Shown: positions 17,086 to 26,520 of the stretch, piece by piece
Position numbering within the stretch: the stretch's first letter is position 1
Layout: the number at the start of each line of letters is the position of its first letter
From: Thiomargarita sp.
Lineage (GTDB): Bacteria > Pseudomonadota > Gammaproteobacteria > Beggiatoales > Beggiatoaceae
Direction of reading: 5' to 3'
Assembly (NCBI GenBank): GCA_020718845.1
Contig: DYRG01000008.1
Location: 20,155 to 84,154 of the forward strand
DNA length: 64,000 bases
Made by a program: the position numbers and the translations under genes
The notes under the pieces: generated by a model
Database searches by the model: none
What the model was told of the DNA's origin: nothing
The model's input: only the letters and a program-made list of their open reading frames with translations

Positions 17086-18453
17086 TTAGCGTAGTATTAA
17101 GGTGACAATGCTGTCATTTCTTAATACCGTAAATGCCCAACCTCGACTGCGTTGTTTTAAGAGTTGTTTTAGGTCATCAATCTTTTCTGTGGGAACACGA
17201 TTCACCGATAAAATCACATCGCCCGCACGCAAACCAAATTCCCATGCAGAACTTTTTTTGTTCACTTCTTTTAAAAGAATTCCAACCGTTTTTCCTTGAT
17301 CAGTTGAAATTTCAGTTTCATCCAAACGAGTACCATCTAAAAATTTGCTTATTTCAGAGCCATTTGTGCCCATATCTTTAGCAATTTTTGCCGATACAGA
17401 AAGCGTTTTTCCTTGACGGTTGATTTGAATTTCAACTTTTTCACCAACACTTAATAATCCCAAATGATTGCGTACATCACTGGAATTGTTGATAATTTTT
17501 CCGTTAATATGGGTAATAATATCACCCACTTGTAATCCCGCTTGTTCTGCGGCTGAATTAGGACGAATCTTAACAATTGCCGCGCCCTTATTATCTTGTA
17601 AATTAAAAGCATTTGCCAAATCACCTTTAATATCTTGCACTTCTAATCCTAACACGCCGCGTTGTACTTCACCGTGTTCTGAAAGATGTTCAACAATTTT
17701 TGAAACCATATTGATTGGAATCGCAAACCCAATTCCTACATTGCCACCACTAGGTGCTAAAATCGCGGTATTAATCCCAATTAATTGACCTTTTAAATTA
17801 ATCAAAGGTCCGCCAGAATTACCCGGGTTAATTGATGCATCCGTTTGAATAAAATCTTCGTATCCTTCAATGCCTAAACCGCTTCTTCCTAATGCGCTGA
17901 CAATCCCAGATGTAACAGTTTGACTTAAACCAAAAGGGCTACCAATTGCAACTACAAAATCGCCGACTTTTGTTTTATCAGAATTGGCAAGTTTCAAATC
18001 GATTAAATTTTGATTGGGAATTTTTAATAAAGCAACATCAGTTGCACTATCACTTCCAATCAATTCGCCTTTTAATTCTCGACCGTCTTGTAATGTCACA
18101 AAGATTTCTACGGCTTTGTCGATCACATGATGATTTGTTACCACATAACCTTTTTCTGAATTAATGATCACACCCGATCCAAGGCTTTGATTTTTCTTGA
18201 ATTTTGGTTTATTTGAATGAGGAATACTAAAGAAATGTCGAAAGAACGGATCATTAAAAAGCGGGCTTTCTTGCTCACGATTCAAAGTGGTGGTTGAAAT
18301 ATTCACGACGGCGGGCGTAACTTTTTCTAAAATCGGAGAAATGCTCGGAACGGGCTGATCGTCCACAAAAGCAGGCAACGTAGCGTGAACATGAAAAGTC
18401 GTCAATGATAAAATAATTATTGCATAATGCTTAAAGAATCGTGTAATTTGCAT
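17086..18453 (-). CDS. degQ: Periplasmic serine protease DegQ/Do-like
   Basis: 455 residues. Signal peptide (about 1-24), trypsin-like domain with triad H109 (TNHHV), D139 (SATDVALLK) and S213 (GNSGGP), then two PDZ domains (about 245-340 and 360-455). Envelope protease/chaperone that removes misfolded proteins. The second PDZ is complete, so this is DegP/DegQ type rather than DegS. It heads the manC-gspGHIJ-pgi operon; co-expression of a quality-control protease with a secretion pseudopilus is plausible but inferred. Confidence 0.93.
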   Translation of the reverse strand: MQITRFFKHYAIIILSLTTFHVHATLPAFVDDQPVPSISPILEKVTPAVVNISTTTLNREQESPLFNDPFFRHFFSIPHSNKPKFKKNQSLGSGVIINSEKGYVVTNHHVIDKAVEIFVTLQDGRELKGELIGSDSATDVALLKIPNQNLIDLKLANSDKTKVGDFVVAIGSPFGLSQTVTSGIVSALGRSGLGIEGYEDFIQTDASINPGNSGGPLINLKGQLIGINTAILAPSGGNVGIGFAIPINMVSKIVEHLSEHGEVQRGVLGLEVQDIKGDLANAFNLQDNKGAAIVKIRPNSAAEQAGLQVGDIITHINGKIINNSSDVRNHLGLLSVGEKVEIQINRQGKTLSVSAKIAKDMGTNGSEISKFLDGTRLDETEISTDQGKTVGILLKEVNKKSSAWEFGLRAGDVILSVNRVPTEKIDDLKQLLKQRSRGWAFTVLRNDSIVTLILR

Positions 18454-18565
18454 ATTTTACCTCCGTCGGGTAAGCGCAATGATGTTGGGTGTATTTTACC
18501 AGTCTCCCAACCTTTGCACGACACTTTTTAATCAAAAATAAAACAATATCAAAAGGATGGAATGT

Positions 18566-19414
18566 GTGAAAATCATTAACAACATCAAAGACTTGCGAGA
18601 TTATTTACATCAATATCGTTCGCAGCGCATTGCGTTTGTTCCCACGATGGGAAATCTCCATGCGGGACATTTGAGTTTGGTTCGCCATGCGCGACAAAAC
18701 GCCGATGTGGTGGTGGTGAGCGTGTTTGTCAACCCCACGCAATTTACTGCTGGCGAAGATTTTGAACGGTATCCGCGCACTTTAGAAACCGATAGCAAAC
18801 TCGTTGAGAAACTTACCGATATTTTATTTGTCCCGACTGTTTCAGAAATGTATCCAAATGGAACAAATGAAAGCACTAAAGTGATTGTTTCGGGTTTGAG
18901 TGATATTTTGTGCGGGTCGTTTCGCCCGGGGCATTTTGGTGGCGTAACAAGTGTTGTCACAAGGCTTTTTAATGCGGTTCAACCGACGGTTGCAATTTTT
19001 GGAAGAAAAGACTTTCAACAGTTGTTAATTATTCAACAAATGGTTAAAGATTTGCTCATGCCAATTGAAATCATTGGATTAGAAACTTGTCGAGAAAATG
19101 ATGGTTTAGCAATGAGTTCTCGCAATGGTTATTTAAAACCCGAAGAACGTTCGATTGCGCCGTATTTGTATAAAAATCTTTTAGAGATAAAAGAAGCGAT
19201 TTTAAATGGAGAAAGAAATTATCCACCGCTTAAAGAAAAAGCGATGAATGCGTTGAGCAAAATTGGTTTTACGCCCGATTATATTTCTATTCGTGATCGT
19301 AAAGATTTGAGCGTTCCCACCGTTAAAACACCGATTGAAGAAATTATTATTTTAGGGGCAGCGTGGTTAGGTTCTGCGCGTCTTATTGATAATTTGGAGA
19401 TTTCCTCACAATGA
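18566..19414 (+). CDS. panC: Pantothenate synthetase
   Basis: 282 residues. Condenses pantoate and beta-alanine with ATP. Seen: PTMGNLHAGHLSLV (HIGH-like), VFVNPTQF, GRKDFQQL and the KMSKS-like AMSSRNGYL. An ATG at 18557 is in frame, but AAAAGG touches it; the GTG at 18566 has AAGGA 8 bases upstream and gives the expected N-terminus, so I chose GTG. Its TGA overlaps the next ATG (ATGA). No panB or panD is nearby. Confidence 0.94.
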   Translation: MKIINNIKDLRDYLHQYRSQRIAFVPTMGNLHAGHLSLVRHARQNADVVVVSVFVNPTQFTAGEDFERYPRTLETDSKLVEKLTDILFVPTVSEMYPNGTNESTKVIVSGLSDILCGSFRPGHFGGVTSVVTRLFNAVQPTVAIFGRKDFQQLLIIQQMVKDLLMPIEIIGLETCRENDGLAMSSRNGYLKPEERSIAPYLYKNLLEIKEAILNGERNYPPLKEKAMNALSKIGFTPDYISIRDRKDLSVPTVKTPIEEIIILGAAWLGSARLIDNLEISSQ

Positions 19415-21276
19415 AACAAGTATTACCCAGTGAAATTTACATTGATTTCATGAAACAAGATAGTATTTTATCTTTATGTGAATCTCAAACAGTTGCAAAG
19501 TTATTTTCTAGCTTATATCTATATGAGCTTGAAGCGGGAGAAATTTTATTTGAAAAAGATCAACCTGCTGATACTTTGTATTTGATTTTTACAGGTAAGT
19601 TTGAAATGGTTTCTCCAGAAAAGCCCTCACAGCAAGTTAGTGAAGGCTATTTGGGTGAAGAAGCTGTTTTAAATATGGCTTATGTTTCTCAAGTAAAAGC
19701 GCTTACCAATGCAAAGGTTCTTGCGTTTTCTAATTCTTCTCTTCATTGCATTGATGAATCAATCGATTGTTTGAAAGAAAAATTTCAACGTATTTTATTA
19801 CAACGTCATGCGCCCACGCTTATACTTCCTTCCGAAAAAATTAAAGCAATTAAAATCTCTAAAATTAACCAACCTAAGAAACTTATTGGTTGGACAAGTA
19901 CCATTGTTATTCCACCTTTAATTTATTGGCTTACTTTGCAAATACCTGAATTAAATGAAAATGCTCGCCTATTTCTTTCAGTATTTAGCATAACAATGTT
20001 GATGTGGGTATTTTCCTTAGTTCCTATCTTTTTGCCCGCCCTTTTTTCTGTATTAGTCGTATTAATTTTAGGCATTGTACCAACAGATACTGCATTATCG
20101 GGATTTTCCTCGAGTGGTTTCTTTCTCGCATTAAGCGTTTTTGCAATAGAATTAGTGCTTACAATTTCGGGTTTAACTTACCGTTTAACTTTATGGGCAT
20201 TGCGTTTCACACCTGCGTCTAATTTTGGTTATAGTTTAAGTTTAACTTTGATAGGAACATTTCTAACACCTCTTATTCCTTCAGTGAATGCAAGAATCAG
20301 TTTAGTTTCTCCCATTTTAAGGGATATAATTGAAACCTTAGAATTTAAAAAGCAGGGTATTACTGCAACCAATTTGAGTATTGCCGCATTTACGGGTGTG
20401 AGTTTGTTTTCTGCGGTATTTCTAACCAGTAAATCATTAAACCTAGTTTTGTTTAGTTTATTACCCCCTCAAGTACAATCTCAATTTCAATGGCTTTCTT
20501 GGTTATTTGCAAGTAGTATTTCTTTCTTGATATTATTTCTAGGTTATATGCTATTATCTTATTTCTGGCTATGTCGACATACTGAAGCAGAAACCACGCA
20601 ACATTCTTTAACGGATCGTTTACCTTTGCAACAAAAATCTTTAGGTCCAATGACTTCTGCTGAGTGGATTGCTTTAAGTGGGATTATTTTATTTCTTATT
20701 GGTGTAATGACTTCCTCAATTCATAAAATAAATCCAGCTTGGATTGGAATTGCTTTGTTATTTATGTTTGTAAGTTTAGGAACACTAAATACAAAACATT
20801 TACAACAAAACATTGATTGGCCCTTTCTTATTTTAGTAGGTGCTATGGTAGGAATTACTGAAAGTTTCTCTTATTTGGGAATTGATAAATGGGTTGGCAT
20901 TCAGCTTAAATGGTTGGGCGTGTATATGCAAACGAATTTTGAGTTCTTTATTTTATTGCTTGCGGGGGTTATTTTTGTAATCCGTTTAGCATTGCCGATT
21001 AATTTAGCGGTGATTATTGTTGCAACGATGTTTTTTCCTTTAGCAGAGATTTCAGGAATTAATCCTTGGATCATTGCATTTATTATTTTAACATTTGGAG
21101 AAAGTTGGGTATTTCCTTATCAATGTTCATACTATATTCAATTTAAAGAATTTAATGCGAAAGAAAAACTCTACAATGAAGCATTATTTTTGAAATTTAA
21201 TGTTCTAATGAATGGAGTACGATTGTTATCAATTTACGCATCGTTATTGCTGTGGAAACAAATGGGGATTCAGTAA
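19411..21276 (+). CDS. Cyclic-nucleotide-domain protein fused to an SLC13/DASS anion transporter
   Basis: 621 residues. Residues about 25-130 form a CNB-like beta-roll (ETQ-rich start, DTLYLIFTGKFEMV, YLGEEAVLN); residues about 150-620 are hydrophobic with roughly 11-12 membrane helices of the SLC13/DASS type, with polar hairpin signatures (PSVNARISLVSPI; FTGVSLFSAVF). The phosphate-binding cassette lacks the canonical arginine (GEEAVLNMAYVSQVKAL), so cAMP binding is doubtful. Likely a regulated transporter for sulfate or dicarboxylate; the substrate cannot be read from sequence. It overlaps panC by four bases and the next gene by one. Confidence 0.8.
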   Translation: MKQVLPSEIYIDFMKQDSILSLCESQTVAKLFSSLYLYELEAGEILFEKDQPADTLYLIFTGKFEMVSPEKPSQQVSEGYLGEEAVLNMAYVSQVKALTNAKVLAFSNSSLHCIDESIDCLKEKFQRILLQRHAPTLILPSEKIKAIKISKINQPKKLIGWTSTIVIPPLIYWLTLQIPELNENARLFLSVFSITMLMWVFSLVPIFLPALFSVLVVLILGIVPTDTALSGFSSSGFFLALSVFAIELVLTISGLTYRLTLWALRFTPASNFGYSLSLTLIGTFLTPLIPSVNARISLVSPILRDIIETLEFKKQGITATNLSIAAFTGVSLFSAVFLTSKSLNLVLFSLLPPQVQSQFQWLSWLFASSISFLILFLGYMLLSYFWLCRHTEAETTQHSLTDRLPLQQKSLGPMTSAEWIALSGIILFLIGVMTSSIHKINPAWIGIALLFMFVSLGTLNTKHLQQNIDWPFLILVGAMVGITESFSYLGIDKWVGIQLKWLGVYMQTNFEFFILLLAGVIFVIRLALPINLAVIIVATMFFPLAEISGINPWIIAFIILTFGESWVFPYQCSYYIQFKEFNAKEKLYNEALFLKFNVLMNGVRLLSIYASLLLWKQMGIQ

Positions 21277-22322
21277 TGTTTAATAAAGAAAAAAAGTTAA
21301 ACTATGAGCACGTTTTGCTATTAATATTTCTCTTTTATGTGGCGGTTTTTTTAATTACTTATGCTGTTAATAAGCCTCGTGTTTTAATTCTTCATAGTTA
21401 TGCAACCGATTATGCGTGGGTAAGAGATGTAAGTGTGGGAGTGAAACGTGCTTTAGATAAGAAATCTTATTCAATGCGTTGGCATTACATGGATACTAAG
21501 CGTCATCCTTATAAAGAATATATGGAACGAGCTGGAGCAACTGCGAGAAACATTATTAGAGAATGGGAGCCTCACGTTGTTATTGCAATTGACGATGATG
21601 CTCAAAAGTTTGCGGCACAATATTTCAATAATGATCCGTTTATTAAAGTTGTCTACGCTGGCGTGGGTTCTGAACCTAAAGATTATGGATATGATCAAGC
21701 GAGAAACGTGACAGGTATTTTGGAAAGAATGCCATTAGATGCAATTAAGGATTTTGTTATTAAAGTACAGGAGAATTTAGGATATAAAAATATGCCTAAA
21801 GTTATTCATGTCACCGATGTTTCAAGCGCGGGTGAAGGAAACCGTAATTCTCTATTAGGATATGATTTCAAACCTGTTGAATTAATTGAATCAATCCAAG
21901 CATTTACTTTTGATGATTGGAAAGAAGCAGTGAAAGGTGCGGAAGGACGTGCGGATTTCTTGATGTTCACAAATTATCATACTATTCGCTATTCAAGAGA
22001 GGATCAACGCATTGTTCCACCTAAAGAAATCATTGATTGGACAGAGCAAAATACGAGTTTGTTGACATTTAATGCGTGGGGCTTTTTTGTAATGGATGGA
22101 GGAATGATGTCAATTGGGGTTTCTCCGTATGAACAAGGAGAAGTCGCGGGTAAAATGGCAATTGATTTAATTGATAATAAGAAAAATCCTCGAGATATAC
22201 CAGTACAAAAAACTCAGCAATTTATTGTTTATCTGCGCTCCGCTCGTTTAAAAGAAAAAGGTATTAAACTACCTCAAATTTACGAAGCATTTGCTCGTGC
22301 AACTAATAACTATTACGAATAG
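21276..22322 (+). CDS. ABC substrate-binding-like protein (DUF534 type), membrane anchored
   Basis: 348 residues. N-terminal hydrophobic anchor (about 12-34), then a two-lobed periplasmic-binding fold with PRVLILHSYATDYAWVRD, VVIAIDDDAQKFAAQYF and VGSEPKDYG-type segments typical of ABC_sub_bind/DUF534 proteins. The ATG at 21276 shares its A with the transporter stop (TAATG), so I preferred it over an upstream in-frame ATG. No ABC permease or ATPase is adjacent; it may work with the CNB transporter or as a sensor (inference). Confidence 0.75.
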   Translation: MFNKEKKLNYEHVLLLIFLFYVAVFLITYAVNKPRVLILHSYATDYAWVRDVSVGVKRALDKKSYSMRWHYMDTKRHPYKEYMERAGATARNIIREWEPHVVIAIDDDAQKFAAQYFNNDPFIKVVYAGVGSEPKDYGYDQARNVTGILERMPLDAIKDFVIKVQENLGYKNMPKVIHVTDVSSAGEGNRNSLLGYDFKPVELIESIQAFTFDDWKEAVKGAEGRADFLMFTNYHTIRYSREDQRIVPPKEIIDWTEQNTSLLTFNAWGFFVMDGGMMSIGVSPYEQGEVAGKMAIDLIDNKKNPRDIPVQKTQQFIVYLRSARLKEKGIKLPQIYEAFARATNNYYE

Positions 22323-22332
22323 AGGAAATAAT

Positions 22333-24045
22333 ATGTTCAATATATTTGAACCTTGGGAAAAAATGCAAAAACAAGTGAATGAATTGTTTGACCCATTTGG
22401 AATAAATAAAGCCTGCATGGATGTTCAAAAAGCATGGTTAGAACATCCTCAACAGTTGTTTAATCGAACCGCGCAATTAGGCTTAGATAGCTGGGCAATT
22501 CAATCCCAAACGTGGCGACGTTTCATGGGAATTCCTGAGAAAGATCAAATCCCTGCGGTTGAATATGATGAACGGTTTGCCGATCCAATTTGGACGGATG
22601 TGGTTTATTTGGATTTCATTAAACAATACTATTTGCTAGGAACACGTTGGTTAGAAGATGCGATTTACGAAACCCCTGAATTGGATTTAAAAACCCGAGA
22701 AAAATCAGCGTTTTGGGTGCGACAATGGTTAAATGCAATTGCCCCAACGAATTATTTCTGGACAAATCCGATTGCAGTTAAAAAATTTGTTGAAACGGGC
22801 GGAGAAAGTGTTTTAAAAGGTCTAAAGAATTTAGTGGGCGATTTAAAACATAATACGATTAGAATGGTCGATACTGATGCATTTAAAGTTGGTAAGAATT
22901 TAGCGATTACTCAAGGTGAAGTCGTCTTTCGTAATGAAATGTTTGAATTGATTCAATATTCTCCTCAAACTGCTCAAACGCATCAAATCCCAATTTTATT
23001 TGTCCCACCTTGGATTAATAAGTATTACATTTTGGATTTAACGCCCAAGAAAAGCATTCTTAATTGGCTTGTAAATCAAGGTTTCACTGTATTTCTAATA
23101 AGTTGGAAAAACCCAACCGTAGAAATGCGTCATGTTTGTTTTGATGATTATTTGTTGAATGGGGTTTTACCCGCTATTGATGTTGTGAAAGAAATCTGCC
23201 AAGTTCCTCACATTCATGCGGTAGGTTATTGCATTGGTGGAACGTTAATGAGCATTTTAATGGCGTGGTTAAATGCGAATGAAGAAACCGCTGGAGCAAA
23301 GTGCCCGATTAGTAGTTGGACATTATTTACAACCTTGACTGAATTTTCAAACCCAGGTGAAATTCAAGTGTTTATTGATGAGGAAAATCTAAAATACATC
23401 GATAAACTTTTGGAAGAAAAAGGCTATTTAGACGGCAAAGCAATGGCGGATTCATTTCGTTTAATTCGTTCAAATAGTTTGATTTGGCATTATTATGTGC
23501 ATAATTATTTGTACGGTGAAGATTTACCAGCCTTTGATGTGTTGTTCTGGAATATGGATAGCACTCGTTTGCCGCAGGCAATGCATTCATTTTATTTACG
23601 CGAATTATATTTGCATAACAAATTGAGCAAACCTAATGAATTAACCATTGCAGATCGTGCATTAGATTTGAGCAAAATTACCCAACCTTTATATGATGTA
23701 TCGACAGAGCAAGATCATATTGCACCTTGGAAAGAAACTTTTAAGAAATGTGCGCAGATTTCCTCTCCAATTCGTGAAGTTTTAGCGACTTCTGGGCACA
23801 TTTTAGGGATTATTTCTCCGCCGGTTGATCCGCCAAAACGCCGTTATTGGGTGGGCGACGCGACGGGCGCAACTGATCCATTAGCATGGCAAAAACAACA
23901 ATCGAAAGTTCCCGGATCATGGTGGAATGATTGGAAAATTTGGCTTGCAGATCAATGTGGTACGTTACAAAATCCTCCAACAATGGGCAATGACAAATAT
24001 CCCCCATTATTGCCAGCACCCGGTTCGTATGTGATGGAAAAATAA
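22333..24045 (+). CDS. phaC: Class I poly(3-hydroxyalkanoate) synthase
   Basis: 570 residues, the class I length. Polymerises hydroxyacyl-CoA on the PHA granule. Catalytic triad visible: C300 in the lipase-like box GYCIGG, D461 in EQDHIAPW, H489 in SGHILGI; also the PWINKYYILDL and FLISWKNP segments. The ATG at 22333 has GAGGA upstream; the frame extends 14 codons earlier into the preceding gene. No phaA, phaB or phasin gene is adjacent. Confidence 0.95.
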   Translation: MFNIFEPWEKMQKQVNELFDPFGINKACMDVQKAWLEHPQQLFNRTAQLGLDSWAIQSQTWRRFMGIPEKDQIPAVEYDERFADPIWTDVVYLDFIKQYYLLGTRWLEDAIYETPELDLKTREKSAFWVRQWLNAIAPTNYFWTNPIAVKKFVETGGESVLKGLKNLVGDLKHNTIRMVDTDAFKVGKNLAITQGEVVFRNEMFELIQYSPQTAQTHQIPILFVPPWINKYYILDLTPKKSILNWLVNQGFTVFLISWKNPTVEMRHVCFDDYLLNGVLPAIDVVKEICQVPHIHAVGYCIGGTLMSILMAWLNANEETAGAKCPISSWTLFTTLTEFSNPGEIQVFIDEENLKYIDKLLEEKGYLDGKAMADSFRLIRSNSLIWHYYVHNYLYGEDLPAFDVLFWNMDSTRLPQAMHSFYLRELYLHNKLSKPNELTIADRALDLSKITQPLYDVSTEQDHIAPWKETFKKCAQISSPIREVLATSGHILGIISPPVDPPKRRYWVGDATGATDPLAWQKQQSKVPGSWWNDWKIWLADQCGTLQNPPTMGNDKYPPLLPAPGSYVMEK

Positions 24046-24049
24046 AGAA

Positions 24050-25234
24050 ATGAGAACAGAATTTTTACCTTTTTCCCGCCCTTCGATTACTGAAGAGGAA
24101 ATCGCCCAAGTTTCTGAAGTTTTGCGTTCAGGTTGGATTACGACGGGAGCGAAAAATGCCGCCTTCGAAAAAGCCTTTTCTGAATATACTGGTGCGGCGG
24201 GTTCGGTGGCGTTGGCATCGGCGACCGCTGGAATGCACTTAATTTTCAATGCGTTAGATTTAAAAGCGGGCGATGAAGTCATTACCCCAGCGATGACGTG
24301 GGTGTCAACAGTTAATTTAATTGTCAAAAGTGGCGCAACGCCGATTTTCGTTGATATTCAACGAGATACCTTAATGACCAATGCCGATCTCATTCAAACC
24401 AAAATAACCAATAAAACCAAAGCGATAGTGCCCGTTCATTTTGCGGGGGCTTCGTTGGATTTGAATCCCTTGAGAAAATTGGCTATTGAAAATGAGATTC
24501 CATTGATTGAAGATGCAGCACACGCGGTGGGCACATCGTATCATGATGAAAAGATTGGAAAAAATGGCACGGCAATTTTTTCTTTTCACCCAATTAAAAA
24601 TCTCACGACTGGCGAAGGTGGAATGTTTTGTTCGGATGATCTTGATTTAGTTGAGAAAATTCGACGTTTAAAATTTCATGGTTTGGGCGTTGATGCTTTT
24701 GATCGACAAATGCAAGGAAGAAGTCCTCAAGCGGAAGTATTAGAAGCAGGTTTCAAATACAATTTGACGGACATTGCAGCAACCTTAGGAATAAGTCAAT
24801 TACAACGTTTAGATCAAATGAATCAACAACGAGAGAAACTTGCTCAATTATACCTAAAGAAACTTGAAGAAATTCCTGAGATTTTGCCATTAAGCATTCC
24901 GACTTACCCCATGAAACACAGTTGGCATTTGTTTATTGTGCGTTTAGATATTGAAAAAATGCAAATGTCCCGCGATGAATTCATGGCTGATCTGAAAAGA
25001 GAAAATATCGGAACGGGATTGCATTTCAAAGCCGTGCATTTACATAAGTTTTATCGTGAGCAACTCGGATTTCAACGGGGTTTGTTGCCAAATACCGAAT
25101 GGAATTCAGATCGGATTTGTTCATTGCCCTTATTTCCCGATATGACAGAACAAGATGTCGATGACGTAATTTTAGCGATTAAAAGAGTATTAAAAAATGA
25201 TTCAGTTTATTTCTTTAGTAATCCCTGTTTTTAA
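24050..25234 (+). CDS. arnB: UDP-4-amino-4-deoxy-L-arabinose aminotransferase-like (ArnB)
   Basis: 394 residues of the DegT/DnrJ/EryC1 PLP family. Sequence blocks follow enterobacterial ArnB closely: EFLPFSRP near the start, SGWITTG, SATAGMHL, EDAAHAVGT, the PLP lysine in FSFHPIKNLTTGEGG, KFHGLGVDAFDRQ, and NTEWNSDRICSLPLFPDMT near the end. It would aminate UDP-L-Ara4O to UDP-L-Ara4N for lipid A modification. arnC overlaps its end by 38 bases, supporting the assignment. arnA, arnD and arnT are not here. Confidence 0.88.
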   Translation: MRTEFLPFSRPSITEEEIAQVSEVLRSGWITTGAKNAAFEKAFSEYTGAAGSVALASATAGMHLIFNALDLKAGDEVITPAMTWVSTVNLIVKSGATPIFVDIQRDTLMTNADLIQTKITNKTKAIVPVHFAGASLDLNPLRKLAIENEIPLIEDAAHAVGTSYHDEKIGKNGTAIFSFHPIKNLTTGEGGMFCSDDLDLVEKIRRLKFHGLGVDAFDRQMQGRSPQAEVLEAGFKYNLTDIAATLGISQLQRLDQMNQQREKLAQLYLKKLEEIPEILPLSIPTYPMKHSWHLFIVRLDIEKMQMSRDEFMADLKRENIGTGLHFKAVHLHKFYREQLGFQRGLLPNTEWNSDRICSLPLFPDMTEQDVDDVILAIKRVLKNDSVYFFSNPCF

Positions 25235-26138
25235 TGAAGAAGCGAATTTAGATAATTTAATTTCGCGGTGTTTGACGGTTTGTGAAAAGTTACAAAAAAA
25301 CTATGAAATTATTTTAGTCGATGATGGAAGTCGAGATAATTCTGTTTCAAAAATTACCCAAGCGGCTGAAAAAAATCCTAATAAAATCATCGGGTTGCTT
25401 TTAAATAGAAATTATGGTCAACACGCCGCAGTGATGGCGGGATTTGCCGAAGCGAAAGGCGATGCGATTATAACTTTAGATGCAGATTTACAAAATCCGC
25501 CAGAGGAAATTCCCAAATTAGTTGAGCAACTCGACGCGGGTTTTGAAGTAGTCGGCAGCATTAGAATGAATCGCCAAGATAGCTTATTTAGACGTTTGTC
25601 ATCTAAGCTGGTTAATACGATGGTTCGTCAAGCAACGGGCGTAAATATGCACGATTATGGATGTATGTTGAGAGGGTATCAACGACACGTTATTGAAGCG
25701 GTTTTGCAATGCCATGAACGAAGCACGTTTATTCCTGTATTGGCGAATAGTTTTGCGCATAGAACAACTGAAGTGCAAGTTGAACACGCTGCTCGATTAG
25801 ACGGGGATTCAAAATATAGTTTGTGGAAGTTAATTAATTTGCAATTTGATCTCTTAACAAGTATTACGACTTTACCTTTACGTTTGCTCACGGTAATGGG
25901 TGGAATTTCAGCATTTCTAGGGATTGGATTTGGGATATTTCTACTTGTAATGAGATTTATCTATGGTGCAGAGTGGGCGGCGAAAGGTGTTTTCACGTTA
26001 TTTTCAGTGCAATTTTTCTTTATTGGATTGCAATTTATGGCGATGGGTTTAATGGGAGAATATTTGGGAAGAATTTATAATGATGTGCGTGCTCGCCCGC
26101 GTTATTTTGTGAAGGCGGTGGTCGGTAGAAATGAATAA
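25197..26138 (+). CDS. arnC: Undecaprenyl-phosphate Ara4-formamide transferase-like GT2 (ArnC)
   Basis: 313 residues. GT2 domain with VVIPVFNEE-like start, LLNRNYGQHAAVMAGF, TLDADLQNPPEEIP, YGCMLRGYQRHV and CHERSTFIPVLANSFA, all close to ArnC, then two C-terminal membrane helices (about 225-290) and GRIYNDVRARPRYFV. It transfers the formylated amino sugar to undecaprenyl phosphate at the inner membrane. DPM-type prenyl glycosyltransferases are the alternative, but pairing with arnB favours ArnC. Confidence 0.87.
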   Translation: MIQFISLVIPVFNEEANLDNLISRCLTVCEKLQKNYEIILVDDGSRDNSVSKITQAAEKNPNKIIGLLLNRNYGQHAAVMAGFAEAKGDAIITLDADLQNPPEEIPKLVEQLDAGFEVVGSIRMNRQDSLFRRLSSKLVNTMVRQATGVNMHDYGCMLRGYQRHVIEAVLQCHERSTFIPVLANSFAHRTTEVQVEHAARLDGDSKYSLWKLINLQFDLLTSITTLPLRLLTVMGGISAFLGIGFGIFLLVMRFIYGAEWAAKGVFTLFSVQFFFIGLQFMAMGLMGEYLGRIYNDVRARPRYFVKAVVGRNE

Positions 26139-26216
26139 GCATTTGTCAAACAAAGATTTTTCAGGCATAATCCACGCCCATTAGAAACCGCTTTTTTTAA
26201 GGACATTTAAGCAAAT

Positions 26217-26435
26217 ATGGCAAAAGAAGATCACATTGAAATGGAAGGCACGGTGGTTGAAACCCTGCCAAATACCACGTTTCGCGTGCAATTAGACAAC
26301 GGTCACGTCGTGATGGCGCACATTTCTGGGCGGATGCGCAAAAATTACATTCGGATTTTAACGGGCGATAAAGTCACCGTCCAATTAACCCCTTACGATT
26401 TGACAAAAGGTCGCATTACCTATCGCGGGCGTTAA
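26217..26435 (+). CDS. infA: Translation initiation factor IF-1
   Basis: 72 residues, exactly the usual length. Single S1/OB-fold; [43 protein letters not shown] and [13 protein letters not shown] are hallmark segments. Binds the 30S A site during initiation. Preceded by AAGGACATTTAAGCAAAT. It stands 78 bases after arnC and is probably transcribed separately. Confidence 0.98.
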   Translation: MAKEDHIEMEGTVVETLPNTTFRVQLDNGHVVMAHISGRMRKNYIRILTGDKVTVQLTPYDLTKGRITYRGR

Positions 26436-26446
26436 AATTAAACAAA

Positions 26447-26491
26447 TTCAATTACTTATTTTAAATTGTTTGTTAGAAATAAGTGATTGAA
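26447..26491. terminator. Possible bidirectional terminator between infA and a GNAT gene
   Basis: TTCAATTACTTATTT at 26447 is inverted at 26477-26491 with one mismatch, with a 15-base loop. It lies between two convergent genes. The stem is AT-rich and no strong T-run follows. Confidence 0.5.
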
Positions 26492-26520
26492 TATTGTACC
26501 AAATCTTCGATTAGAAATAC

